64,000 nt of DNA, from NCBI GenBank assembly GCA_964574935.1, contig CAZNOZ010000013.1, positions 4,816 to 68,815 on the forward strand. Direction: 5' to 3'. The DNA is from JBBECE01 sp964574935 (GTDB lineage: Bacteria > Pseudomonadota > Alphaproteobacteria > Rhizobiales > Devosiaceae). Under the pieces are notes generated by a model. That model did not search any database, was not told where the DNA came from, and saw only the letters and a program-made list of their open reading frames with translations. A program made the position numbers and the translations under genes. Numbering within the stretch: the stretch's first letter is position 1; each line of letters begins with the position of its first letter. Shown here piece after piece: positions 1 through 8,347 of this stretch.

Positions 1-96
1 GACGGACGTCGCGTGCGGTTTGGATAATACCGCCGAACCCGTGGTTTTCCAGCGGTTTTTGCCGGTTCGGTTACGCCCCCAACGGACCGGGGGGGT

Positions 97-678
97 TCAG
101 CGGCGCGCCAGGCCGGCGGCAGCCGGAACCAGCAGGGCGGCGATCGTCACCTTGAACAGGTCGCCGAGCACGAATGGCATCACCCCGGCGGTCCAGGCGG
201 TGGCCGGCCCGAACAGGGACGTAAGCCACGCGAACCCGACCAGGAAGATCAGGGCGTCGCCGGCGAGCATCGCCAGGAATAGGGTCTGCGGGCTGCGGCC
301 GGCGCCGCGCTCGACAAGCCAGCCGATCAGGGCGGCGGCGGCGGCAAAGCCGACCAGAAATCCACCGGTGGGGCCGACCAGGTAGGCGAGCCCCCCGCCG
401 CCGGCGAACACCGGCAGGCCGATGGCCCCCTCGAAAAGATACAGCAGCACCGTCGCAAGCCCCAGCCGCCAGCCATAGACGGCGCCGATCAGCAGCACCG
501 CCAGGGTCTGCAAGGTCACCGGTACCGGCCCGATGGGCACCGCGGCGCGGGCCGACAGCCACAGGATCGCGGTGCCGGCGAGCGCCAGCAGCAACAGGAC
601 GATCCAGCGGGTGGCGCCCGTTCGCGGAATGGCCGGATCGATCAGCGGCCGGTGAGATGTGGCAACGTCCGACGCCAT
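97..678 (-). CDS. bioY: Biotin transporter BioY (ECF S component)
   Basis: A 193-residue integral membrane protein with about six hydrophobic segments, the size and layout of BioY, the substrate-binding S component of the biotin ECF transporter. The segments around PIGPVPVTLQTLAVLL and GGFLVGFAAAAALIGWL match BioY signatures. The start is the ATG at 678, which gives the usual BioY length; a longer in-frame reading to 888 would run into the divergent hydrolase gene. No ATPase or T component (BioM, BioN) is visible, so it either works alone or uses partners elsewhere. The 76-base divergent spacer shows no BioR-type operator that I can recognise. Confidence 0.92.
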   Translation of the reverse strand: MASDVATSHRPLIDPAIPRTGATRWIVLLLLALAGTAILWLSARAAVPIGPVPVTLQTLAVLLIGAVYGWRLGLATVLLYLFEGAIGLPVFAGGGGLAYLVGPTGGFLVGFAAAAALIGWLVERGAGRSPQTLFLAMLAGDALIFLVGFAWLTSLFGPATAWTAGVMPFVLGDLFKVTIAALLVPAAAGLARR

Positions 679-754
679 TTTGTACGCTCCCCCGCAGCGA
701 AATGGTCGCGCCGTTCTAATGCGGAGGCGACGGTCAGGCAAGTGCGGTGCGCGA

Positions 755-1675
755 ATGGCCGATCCCGGTGAGTTGAGCTTCGATACGACGTTCGCCGCCG
801 AGCCAGGGACGCCGGTCGAGGTCGGACCCGGCATCGTGCGGCTGACCGCCCCCAATGCCGGGCCGCTGACCTTCACCGGCACCAACACCTATCTGATCGG
901 CGAGACGCGGATCGCGATCGTCGATCCGGGGCCGAAATCGGAGGCGCATCTGGAGGCGCTCACCGAGGCAATCGGCGGGCGCAAGGTCGAGGCGATCGTC
1001 CTCACCCATACCCATCTCGACCATGCCGGCCTCGGCCGCATCGTCCAGAACCGGGTCGACGCGCCGCTCCTGTTCGAGGGCGCCTACCGCCCGATGCGGG
1101 CCCCGGGACGGTTCGAATTCGACCCCTTGCGGCGGACGCATCTCACGATGGACCCCGATTTCGTGGTTCAGGACGGTGACACGGTGCGCCTGGACGGCAC
1201 GGCATTGAAGGTGGTCACCACTCCCGGCCACTGCGCCAACCATATCTGTCTCGCCGTCGCCGGCAGCGAATTCCTGATCACCGGCGACCATGTGATGGGC
1301 TGGTCGACATCCGTGATCGCCGACCCGGACGGGGCGCTGGGGGAGTATCTGAGTTCGCTCGAGCGTCTGCAGACGCTCAGCCAGACGCGGTATCTGCCCG
1401 GCCATGGGGGCGAGATCGCCGACGGCAAGGGCTATGCGGGGGCGCTCAAGGCGCACCGGAAGGCCCGCAGCGCCCAGATCGCCGAGGCTGTCGCGGGCGG
1501 GGCGCGAAATGTCGGGACGATCGCAACCAGGCTCTATCCCGACCTCAAGCGGCCGGCGCGCTGGGCGGCGCGTCTGACGGTCAGGGCGCATCTTTTCCAC
1601 CTCGCCGCACAGGGTGCGGTCAGGCGCGAAAGGCCGGGCTGGATGGGGATCGGGGAGCGCTGGGGGCCGAGCTGA
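755..1675 (+). CDS. MBL-fold metallo-hydrolase
   Basis: A 306-residue protein of the metallo-beta-lactamase superfamily (LACTB2/GloB-like group). It carries the metal-binding motif HTHLDHAG near residue 90, a third histidine in TPGHCANH, the bridging aspartate in TGDHVMG and a further histidine in LPGHGGEI. The C-terminal 70 residues look like the small winged-helix tail common in LACTB2-like proteins. Residues 1-30 hold no signal peptide, so it is probably cytosolic. ATG 755 is chosen because family homology begins soon after it. The substrate cannot be told from sequence; hydroxyacylglutathione, RNA or another ester are possible. Confidence 0.85.
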   Translation: MADPGELSFDTTFAAEPGTPVEVGPGIVRLTAPNAGPLTFTGTNTYLIGETRIAIVDPGPKSEAHLEALTEAIGGRKVEAIVLTHTHLDHAGLGRIVQNRVDAPLLFEGAYRPMRAPGRFEFDPLRRTHLTMDPDFVVQDGDTVRLDGTALKVVTTPGHCANHICLAVAGSEFLITGDHVMGWSTSVIADPDGALGEYLSSLERLQTLSQTRYLPGHGGEIADGKGYAGALKAHRKARSAQIAEAVAGGARNVGTIATRLYPDLKRPARWAARLTVRAHLFHLAAQGAVRRERPGWMGIGERWGPS

Positions 1676-1765
1676 CGGCACAACGGGTTTGCGCCGGCGT
1701 GCCGTCCGCGCTAGATGGCTGCCGGGATTTCGAGGCGGCGTCGCCGCGAGCAGAGAGGCATCTCA

Positions 1766-1957
1766 ATGGAACGCATCAAGATCACACAACAGACCGGGGT
1801 TGGAATCCTCTGGTTCATCGGCTGGCTGTTCACGATCGGGTTTCTGGGCCTGGGATTCTGGAAGGGGGTCCTGGCGATCATCATCTGGCCCTACTACATC
1901 GGCGCCCATCTGGCGCCGCTGGCGGCCGGCATCGGCGCGGTCACCGGCGCCGCCTAG
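1766..1957 (+). CDS. Small membrane protein
   Basis: A 63-residue protein starting MERIKITQQTG, with two hydrophobic stretches (about residues 12-30 and 32-55) and no long soluble part. A purine-rich GAGAGG lies about 8 bases before ATG 1766. It sits between the MBL hydrolase and the aminopeptidase on the same strand. I do not recognise the family; it resembles the short inner-membrane proteins often seen next to M29 aminopeptidases only in size. Confidence 0.6.
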   Translation: MERIKITQQTGVGILWFIGWLFTIGFLGLGFWKGVLAIIIWPYYIGAHLAPLAAGIGAVTGAA

Positions 1958-2042
1958 GCCCGCTTCGCGGCGAACGCGGCGGACGCAATTCAACCCGGCG
2001 GCGGGCCGAGGCCCGCCGCGCCCGCACCAAGGAGACAAAGAC

Positions 2043-3299
2043 ATGGATGCCGCCCCCGGCAGCCTCAATCCCGCAATCGACCCGGCCGGCCTCGACAAGC
2101 TGGCGGAGGTCGCCGTCACGGTGGGGCTGGCCGTCCGCCCCGGCCAGGACGTGGTCCTGACCGGCCCGGTCGAGGCGCTGCCGCTCATCCGGCGCATCGT
2201 CACCCGCGCCTATGACGCGGGGGCGCGGCTGGTCACCCCGCTGATCTCCGACGAGGCGCTGGCGCTGATCCGCTACCAGCATGCCCCGGAGGAGAGCTTC
2301 GATCACGAGGCCGCCTGGCTGTTCGAGGCGATGGGCAAGGCCTATCGCGAGGGCGCGGCGCGCATGGCGATCTACGCCGAGGACCCGATGCTGCTCTCCG
2401 ATCAGGACCCCGACAAGGTCAGCCGCGCCAACCGGGCCCGCTCGGTGGCGGCACGGCCGGCGATGGAGCCGATCGTCGATTTCCTCATCAACTGGTCGAT
2501 CTGCTCATATCCGAGCCTGAGCTGGGCGAAACGGCTGTTTCCGGATCTGGACGAGACCGAAGCGGTCGGCAAGCTGGCGAACGCGATTTTCGCCGCCTCG
2601 CGGGCCGACGGCGATGAGCCGGTGGCCGACTGGAAGGCCCATACCGCCGATCTCGCCGGGCGCCGCGACTGGCTGAACCAGCTTCGTTTCGCGGCGTTGC
2701 GATACACCGCGCCGGGCACCGAGCTGACGATTGGCTTGGCGGACGGTCACGAGTGGCAGGGCGGCGCGGCGACGGCGCAGAACGGGATCAATTGCGTGTG
2801 CAACATCCCCACCGAAGAGGTGTTCACCACCCCGCACGCCCTGCAGGTCGACGGCCATGTGCGCTCGACCAAGCCGCTGAGCTATCAGGGCTCGCTGGTC
2901 GAGGACATCGAAGTGCGCTTCGAGGCCGGGCGCATCGTCGAGGCGAAGGCGAGCCGCGGCGAGGCGGTTTTCAACAAGGTGCTCGATACCGACGAGGGCG
3001 CGCGGCGGCTCGGCGAGGTGGCGCTGGTGCCGCACTCCTCGCCGATCTCGCAGTCGGGGCTCTTGTTCTTCAACACCCTGTTCGACGAGAACGCCTCTTC
3101 CCACATCGCGCTGGGCCAGTGTTACCGCAAGGCACTCGTGAACGGCGCCAAGCTCTCCGACGACGAGGTCGCCCAAAGCGGCGGCAACAAGTCGCTGATC
3201 CATATCGACTGGATGATCGGGTCGGGCGAAATGGACATCGACGGGCTCGACAAAGCCGGCAACGCCACGCCGGTGATGCGCGGGGGCGAGTGGGCCTGA
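2043..3299 (+). CDS. M29 family aminopeptidase
   Basis: A 418-residue metallo-aminopeptidase of the M29 (thermophilic aminopeptidase, AmpS/AmpT) family, which removes N-terminal residues using two metal ions. The metal-site region is complete: a glutamate in NIPTEEVFTTPH, a glutamate and histidine in LGEVALVPHSSPIS, a tyrosine in the following GQCY helix and the C-terminal IHIDWMIG carrying His and Asp. Length is normal for the family. ATG 2043 has an AAGGAG ribosome site 8 bases upstream. It is cytosolic, with no signal peptide. Confidence 0.92.
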   Translation: MDAAPGSLNPAIDPAGLDKLAEVAVTVGLAVRPGQDVVLTGPVEALPLIRRIVTRAYDAGARLVTPLISDEALALIRYQHAPEESFDHEAAWLFEAMGKAYREGAARMAIYAEDPMLLSDQDPDKVSRANRARSVAARPAMEPIVDFLINWSICSYPSLSWAKRLFPDLDETEAVGKLANAIFAASRADGDEPVADWKAHTADLAGRRDWLNQLRFAALRYTAPGTELTIGLADGHEWQGGAATAQNGINCVCNIPTEEVFTTPHALQVDGHVRSTKPLSYQGSLVEDIEVRFEAGRIVEAKASRGEAVFNKVLDTDEGARRLGEVALVPHSSPISQSGLLFFNTLFDENASSHIALGQCYRKALVNGAKLSDDEVAQSGGNKSLIHIDWMIGSGEMDIDGLDKAGNATPVMRGGEWA

Positions 3300-3326
3300 G
3301 GCGCCCTCCCCCAGAGCCCGAACCGC

Positions 3327-4496
3327 CTAGAGAACCCGCGCCACCAGCGGGATCCTGCGCACCAGCCAGGCCGCCGCGAAGCTGAGCGGCAACGCCAGGA
3401 TCGCCACGAGCGCGAATTTGGGCAGCGCCGACAGCGCGATGCCGCGCATCAGCCAGGCGAGATAGATCACCAGGGGCACGTGGAGGATGTAGACCGCGTA
3501 GCTGTGGGCCGAGACGAACCGACCGAACGCGTTCGTGCCCCCGAACAGAGCCCGGAAAAGCACGATCAGGCAAGTCGCCAGGCCGACGGCAGTGACCGAA
3601 TCCCACACCGCATAGACCGCCGACTGCCAGCTCCCGCTGCCGGTGAAGCGCGCGGCCTGGTCGAACGCCACCGTGAAGATCTGGCCGCTGATGGCCAGTG
3701 GGAAAAGCACCACCCAGGCCGCGACCGCGGCGATAAGGCCGAGCGCCCCCATGGCGCCGGTCAGCCGCTGCAGCCAGTCATGGCGGAAGGCCAGGACACC
3801 GAGAACGAAAAAGCCCAGATATTGCGGCAGGTAGGCAAGGGTCGGGAAATCGAGAAATCCGACTCCAAGGGTCACCTCCCGGCCCAGCGGCACCGCCACT
3901 CGCATCAGGTAGCTCGCCAGCGCCAGTGCCGCCGTGAAGGCCACCGCGCCCGCCCCGAACGGCATCGACAAGCGCCCCATCGCCGGCGGCGGGCGGCGAT
4001 CGGCGAGCGTCCGCCAGCCGGCATAGACGAGCGCAAAAACGAGCAGCAAGACCAGGAACCACGCCGGCCCCAGCCCCAGCAGCGCCGGATAGACGGCCAG
4101 CGTCGGGGGCGCGGTGATGCCCGTGAGTTCCGATGGCATCAGGAAAAAGGCCAGCGACGACAACGGGTTGAGAACGAAGAGCCAGATCAGCACCGGAAGT
4201 CCGAGGCGCACCAGCCGTGTCCGTACGAAATCGCCGGCGCCGTGGCGGTCGAGGGCACCGGGGGTGAAATAGCCGGCAATCAGGAACAGGGCGCCCATGA
4301 ACCAGGCCTGGTTGAGCAGCGCGAAGCAGATCAGCACCTTGGCGCCCACCGGATCGTCGAAGGGCGGCTCGACATAGTAGAACGGCGCCACCGCCGAATA
4401 GACGACCGCGACATGGTGCACGACCACGAGCGAAACCAGCGCCGCCCGAAGGTGGTCGAGCGCGTGGATGCGTTGGTGTGGCGCCGCCTGTTCCAT
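3327..4496 (-). CDS. Acyltransferase 3 family membrane protein
   Basis: A 389-residue polytopic membrane protein with about ten hydrophobic segments. The N-terminal HALDHLRAALVSLVVVHH is the first-helix signature of the acyltransferase 3 / OpgC family, which O-acylates sugars of surface or periplasmic glycans. The C-terminal HSYAVYILHVPLVIYL is also typical. ATG 4496 is preferred to the TTG at 4517 because GGAGCGGAGG precedes it. The gene converges on the aminopeptidase and diverges from the first cyclase across 118 bases. The acceptor glycan is unknown. Confidence 0.82.
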   Translation of the reverse strand: MEQAAPHQRIHALDHLRAALVSLVVVHHVAVVYSAVAPFYYVEPPFDDPVGAKVLICFALLNQAWFMGALFLIAGYFTPGALDRHGAGDFVRTRLVRLGLPVLIWLFVLNPLSSLAFFLMPSELTGITAPPTLAVYPALLGLGPAWFLVLLLVFALVYAGWRTLADRRPPPAMGRLSMPFGAGAVAFTAALALASYLMRVAVPLGREVTLGVGFLDFPTLAYLPQYLGFFVLGVLAFRHDWLQRLTGAMGALGLIAAVAAWVVLFPLAISGQIFTVAFDQAARFTGSGSWQSAVYAVWDSVTAVGLATCLIVLFRALFGGTNAFGRFVSAHSYAVYILHVPLVIYLAWLMRGIALSALPKFALVAILALPLSFAAAWLVRRIPLVARVL

Positions 4497-4614
4497 CGCC
4501 TCCGCTCCGCAGACCAATTCCGCCCATCGCGACCCGAAACGCGAACCATGTCAACCGCGCCGCCGGACATCGCGGCGCTGGAAAGCGCGCCGAAAAAGCA
4601 ATAGGACTCCCCAC

Positions 4615-6396
4615 ATGCCCGAGGCGCATATCAACCGTCGCCTGGCGGCGATCCTGGCCGCCGATGTGGTCGGCTACTCGAAAATGATGGAAGCCGACGA
4701 AGCCGGCACGCTGGCGGCGCTGAGAACACACCGCGAGGCGGTGTTCGATCCCTGCGTGGTCGAACATGGCGGCCGGGTGGTCAAGCTGATGGGCGACGGC
4801 ACGCTCGTCGAATTCGCCTCCGTGGTGGATGCGGTCAGGTGTGCCCTGGCCATTCAGCGGGGGGTGATGGAAGCGGCGCCCGCCGACGGGCCGGCAATCG
4901 TTCTGAGGATCGGGATCAATCTCGGCGACGTGGTCATCGAGGGCGATGACATCTACGGCGACGGGGTGAACGTCGCCGCCCGGCTGGAGCCCCTGGCCGA
5001 GCCGGGCGGGGTGTGCATCGCGGCGATCGTCAACGAATCGATCGGCGGCCGGATCGAGGTCGGCTTCAGCGATGGCGGCGAAGTCTCGGTCAAGAACATC
5101 CAGCGGCCGATCCGGGTCTTCAAATGGCACCCGGATAGCGATCCGGTGGCCGGGGCGGCGGCGGCGGAGACCGGTCGGGGCGGGACCGGCCTGAACGAGG
5201 CCGGCAAGTCGGCGCCCTCGATCGCGGTGCTGCCCTTCGACAACATGTCCGGGGACCCCGAGCAGGAATATTTCTCCGACGGGATCACCGAAGACATCAT
5301 CACCGATCTCTCGAAAGTCGGCTCGCTGGCCGTGATCGCGCGCAACTCGTCCTTCGCCTACAAGGGCAAGAGCCCGGACATCCGCCAGGTGGGGCGGGAG
5401 CTCGGGGCCGGGGCGGTGGTCGAAGGCTCGATCCGCAAGGCCGGCAACCGGGTCCGCATCACCGCCCAGCTGATCGACGCGGCGACCGGCAATCACCTGT
5501 GGGCCGAGCGCTACGACCGCGACCTCACCGACATTTTCGAGGTCCAGGACGAGGTCACCCGCAAGATCGTCGAGGCGCTCAGGGTCCAGCTCACACCGCG
5601 CGAGGCCGAGCGCATCGCGGCGGCTCCCACCGACAATATCGAAGCCCACGATCTCTTCCTGCGGGCCCGCGAACTGCTGTTCGGCCGGAATCGCGACAAG
5701 CAGATGTTCGAGCAGGTCGTCGCGTTGGCCGGTCGCGCCATCGAACTCGATCCAAACTACGCCGAACCGCACGCGGCCCTCGCCTGGGCCTACAATCTCG
5801 ACTACCAGAACCACTGGTCGACCGAGGAAGATCCACTTGGCGTCGCCGAACGCTATTCGGCGCTGGCCGTCGAGAAGGGCCCGTCGATCGCCTTCGTGCG
5901 CTACACGGCGGCCTCGATCGCGTTCTGGAAGAAAGACCTCGCGCGGGCGGTGGCGGAGGCGGAGGCGGCGGTCGCGATCGCGCCCAGCGACGCCCTTTCC
6001 GCCGGCATGCGCGGGTTCGTTTCGATCTACACGGGCAATGCGCTTGAGGCGATTCCCCTTATCGAACGTTCCATGCGGCTCGATCCCGGATTTGCGCACC
6101 AGACCCTGCACTTCCTCGGTACCGCCCAACTCGTGGCGGGCAAATACGAGACCGCCGCGGCGACTTTCCGCGAACGCATTCGGCTCACACCGAAGACCGA
6201 CCTGTCGCGGGGCCTGCTGATCGCCGCCCTCGGCCACCTCGGCGAACTCAAGGAGGCGCGCCGCGTGTGGGCCGAGCTGCATGACGTCAACCCGGATTAT
6301 TCGTTCGAGGGACATCTGGCGCGGCTGCCCTTCGCCGACCCGGCGATCCCCGAACGCATCCGCGAAGGCTTCGCCAGGGCCGGCGTCGCCGGCTGA
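4615..6396 (+). CDS. Adenylate/guanylate cyclase with TolB-like and TPR domains (copy A)
   Basis: A 593-residue class III nucleotide cyclase. Residues 1-180 are the catalytic domain: metal aspartates D17 (AADVVGYS) and D61 (KLMGDG), the purine-contacting K57, and the NVAARLEPLAEPGG segment with the Asn/Arg that stabilise the transition state. All look intact. Residues 200-325 are the TolB/FlgO-like domain of COG5616 (SIAVLPFDNMSGDPEQ), and 340-590 are TPR repeats. There is no transmembrane segment, so it is probably cytosolic and regulated through the C-terminal part. It is followed after 41 bases by copy B. Confidence 0.93.
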   Translation: MPEAHINRRLAAILAADVVGYSKMMEADEAGTLAALRTHREAVFDPCVVEHGGRVVKLMGDGTLVEFASVVDAVRCALAIQRGVMEAAPADGPAIVLRIGINLGDVVIEGDDIYGDGVNVAARLEPLAEPGGVCIAAIVNESIGGRIEVGFSDGGEVSVKNIQRPIRVFKWHPDSDPVAGAAAAETGRGGTGLNEAGKSAPSIAVLPFDNMSGDPEQEYFSDGITEDIITDLSKVGSLAVIARNSSFAYKGKSPDIRQVGRELGAGAVVEGSIRKAGNRVRITAQLIDAATGNHLWAERYDRDLTDIFEVQDEVTRKIVEALRVQLTPREAERIAAAPTDNIEAHDLFLRARELLFGRNRDKQMFEQVVALAGRAIELDPNYAEPHAALAWAYNLDYQNHWSTEEDPLGVAERYSALAVEKGPSIAFVRYTAASIAFWKKDLARAVAEAEAAVAIAPSDALSAGMRGFVSIYTGNALEAIPLIERSMRLDPGFAHQTLHFLGTAQLVAGKYETAAATFRERIRLTPKTDLSRGLLIAALGHLGELKEARRVWAELHDVNPDYSFEGHLARLPFADPAIPERIREGFARAGVAG

Positions 6397-6437
6397 GCGG
6401 CTGGCGCCGCCGGTGAAATTGCACTACCTATCCCCTT

Positions 6438-8204
6438 ATGGCTGAAGCGCATCCCAACCGGCGCCTGGCGGCCGTCATGGCCACCGACGTGGTCGGCTAT
6501 TCGAAGCTGATGGGCGCCGACGAAACCGGCACGCTGACGGCGCTCAAGGCGCACCGCGAGGCCGTCTTCGACCCCGCGGTGGCCGAGCACAACGGCCGCA
6601 TCGTCAAGCTGATGGGCGACGGCACGCTCGTGGAGTTCGCCAGCGCGGTGGACGCGGTGAACTGCGCGCTCGCCATCCAGCGGGCGATCAGGACGGGGGC
6701 GCCCGCGAATGCCTCCGGAATCGTGCTCAGGATCGGCATCAATCTCGGCGACGTGGTCATCGACGGCGACGACATCTATGGCGACGGGGTCAACGTCGCC
6801 GCCCGCCTCGAGCCCCTGGCCGAGCCCGGCGGGGTGTGCATCGCGGCGATTGTCAATGAATCGGTGGGAGCGCGCGTCGACGTGCGGTTCGACGATGGCG
6901 GCGAGGTCTCGGTCAAGAACATCGACCGGCCGATCCGGGTGTGGAAGTGGCATCCGGACAGCGATCCGGTGGCGGCCATGTCGGCGGCGAAGCCGGCGGC
7001 CGCCAACGGGCAGGCCTCGATCGCGGTGCTGCCCTTCGACAACATGTCCGGGGACCCCGAGCAGGAGTACTTCTCCGACGGCATCACCGAGGACATCATC
7101 ACGGACCTGTCGAAGGTCGGCGGGCTGATGGTGATCGCCCGCAATTCGACGTTCGTGTACAAGGGCAAGCGGGTCGACGTGCGCGCGGTGGGGCGCGAGC
7201 TGGGCGTCTCTTCGGTGCTCGAGGGCTCGATCCGGCGCGCCGCCAACCGCGTCAGGATCACCGCCCAGCTCATCGATGCGGCGAGCGGCGGGCATCTGTG
7301 GGCGGAGCGCTACGACCGGGACCTCACCGACATTTTCGAGCTCCAGGACGAGGTCACCCGCAAGATCGTGGAAGCGCTGAAAGTGACGCTGACCCCGGGC
7401 GAACAAGCGCGGCTCGAAACCGAGGCCGGCGGCACCACCAACGTCGAGGCCCACGACCATTTCCTGAAGGGCCGGCAGATCACCAAGCAGCGGAATACCA
7501 ACAAGGAGCTCGTCGAGCAGGCACGCGCCGAATATGAACGCGCCGTCGAACTCGACCCCAACTATGCCGACGCCTGGGCCGCCCTGGGGCAGGTCTGGGG
7601 TTTCGTCTACAACAACTCCTGGAGCGACGACAACGATGCCGCCATCCGGCGCGCCGACGAATTGGCGACCAAGGCGGTGGCGCTGGCGCCGGAGAGCGGC
7701 TTCGCCAACTACGTGCTGTCGATGGCGGCCGGTTTTTCCCGCGACTACGAGCGATCGAAGGCGGCGATCGACAAGGCGCTGGCGCTCAAGCCCAACGACG
7801 CCGAGTCGATCAACTCCCGTGGCGCCTTCCTGGTCTTCACCGGCGAGCCGGCAAAGGGCATCGAGGACATCGAGCGCGGCATGCGGCTCGACCCCGAGAG
7901 TCGCAGCTGGGTGCTGCATTTCGTCGGCATCGCGCACCTGCTCCTGGGCAACTACGAGACGGCGGCAGCGCATTTCCGGGAGCGCATCCTGCTCTACCCC
8001 GAAACCGACCTCAGCCGGGCGATGCTCGCCTCGGCGCTCGGGCATCTGGGAGAGATCGACGAAGCGCGCAAGGTTTGGGCGGAGATGATGGCGATCAACC
8101 CGGACTATTCCTTCGAGGTGCACATCAACCGGCTGCCGTTCGGCGACCCGGCCGACGCCGCGCCCATCCGCGAGGGGCTGGAAAAGGCGGGGCTGATCGA
8201 CTGA
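6438..8204 (+). CDS. Adenylate/guanylate cyclase with TolB-like and TPR domains (copy B)
   Basis: A 588-residue paralogue of the preceding gene with the same three-part layout: cyclase domain with D17 and D61 conserved, TolB-like domain starting at SIAVLPFDNMSGDPEQ, then TPRs. The TolB-like block is nearly the same as in copies A and C at DNA level, while the TPR part has diverged (for example QITKQRNTNKELVEQARAEY). That suggests the same enzymatic output but different sensing. It is probably co-transcribed with copy A. Confidence 0.93.
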   Translation: MAEAHPNRRLAAVMATDVVGYSKLMGADETGTLTALKAHREAVFDPAVAEHNGRIVKLMGDGTLVEFASAVDAVNCALAIQRAIRTGAPANASGIVLRIGINLGDVVIDGDDIYGDGVNVAARLEPLAEPGGVCIAAIVNESVGARVDVRFDDGGEVSVKNIDRPIRVWKWHPDSDPVAAMSAAKPAAANGQASIAVLPFDNMSGDPEQEYFSDGITEDIITDLSKVGGLMVIARNSTFVYKGKRVDVRAVGRELGVSSVLEGSIRRAANRVRITAQLIDAASGGHLWAERYDRDLTDIFELQDEVTRKIVEALKVTLTPGEQARLETEAGGTTNVEAHDHFLKGRQITKQRNTNKELVEQARAEYERAVELDPNYADAWAALGQVWGFVYNNSWSDDNDAAIRRADELATKAVALAPESGFANYVLSMAAGFSRDYERSKAAIDKALALKPNDAESINSRGAFLVFTGEPAKGIEDIERGMRLDPESRSWVLHFVGIAHLLLGNYETAAAHFRERILLYPETDLSRAMLASALGHLGEIDEARKVWAEMMAINPDYSFEVHINRLPFGDPADAAPIREGLEKAGLID

Positions 8205-8220
8205 CCGCGGACGGCGGGCC

Positions 8221-8245
8221 GGCGGCGCTCAAGGCGCACCGCGAG
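8221..8245 (+). pseudogene. Relic of a cyclase gene
   Basis: Just after the stop of copy B, bases 8221-8244 are identical to 11336-11359 of cyclase copy C, and 8223-8245 to 6538-6560 of copy B. They would encode ALKAHRE, the conserved helix of the cyclase domain. No cyclase reading frame continues on either side. It looks like the footprint of a duplication or recombination that also made the paralogues. Confidence 0.55.
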
Positions 8246-8347
8246 ACCGCGGATGACATGCAGTCTCGGCGTGCGAATGCATCGAATGGCCCGGTTTGAG
8301 GCCGCGCCATCGAGCCCGGATCGTCAAAGCACGCGCCGGCCCGACAC

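Noticed and set aside
679..754. A BioR operator or riboswitch in the bioY upstream region
   Set aside because: The 76-base spacer has no TTATC-TATAA-like palindrome and no fold that I can recognise.
3778..6315. An 845-codon open frame on the minus strand opposite cyclase copy A
   Set aside because: It is the antisense shadow of a GC-rich gene; its translation is rich in Arg, Asp and Gly without any motif, and the plus strand has the full cyclase. The same applies to the long antisense frames opposite cyclases B and C, aroC (24.5-26.4 kb), the PPDK-like gene and the TPR gene.
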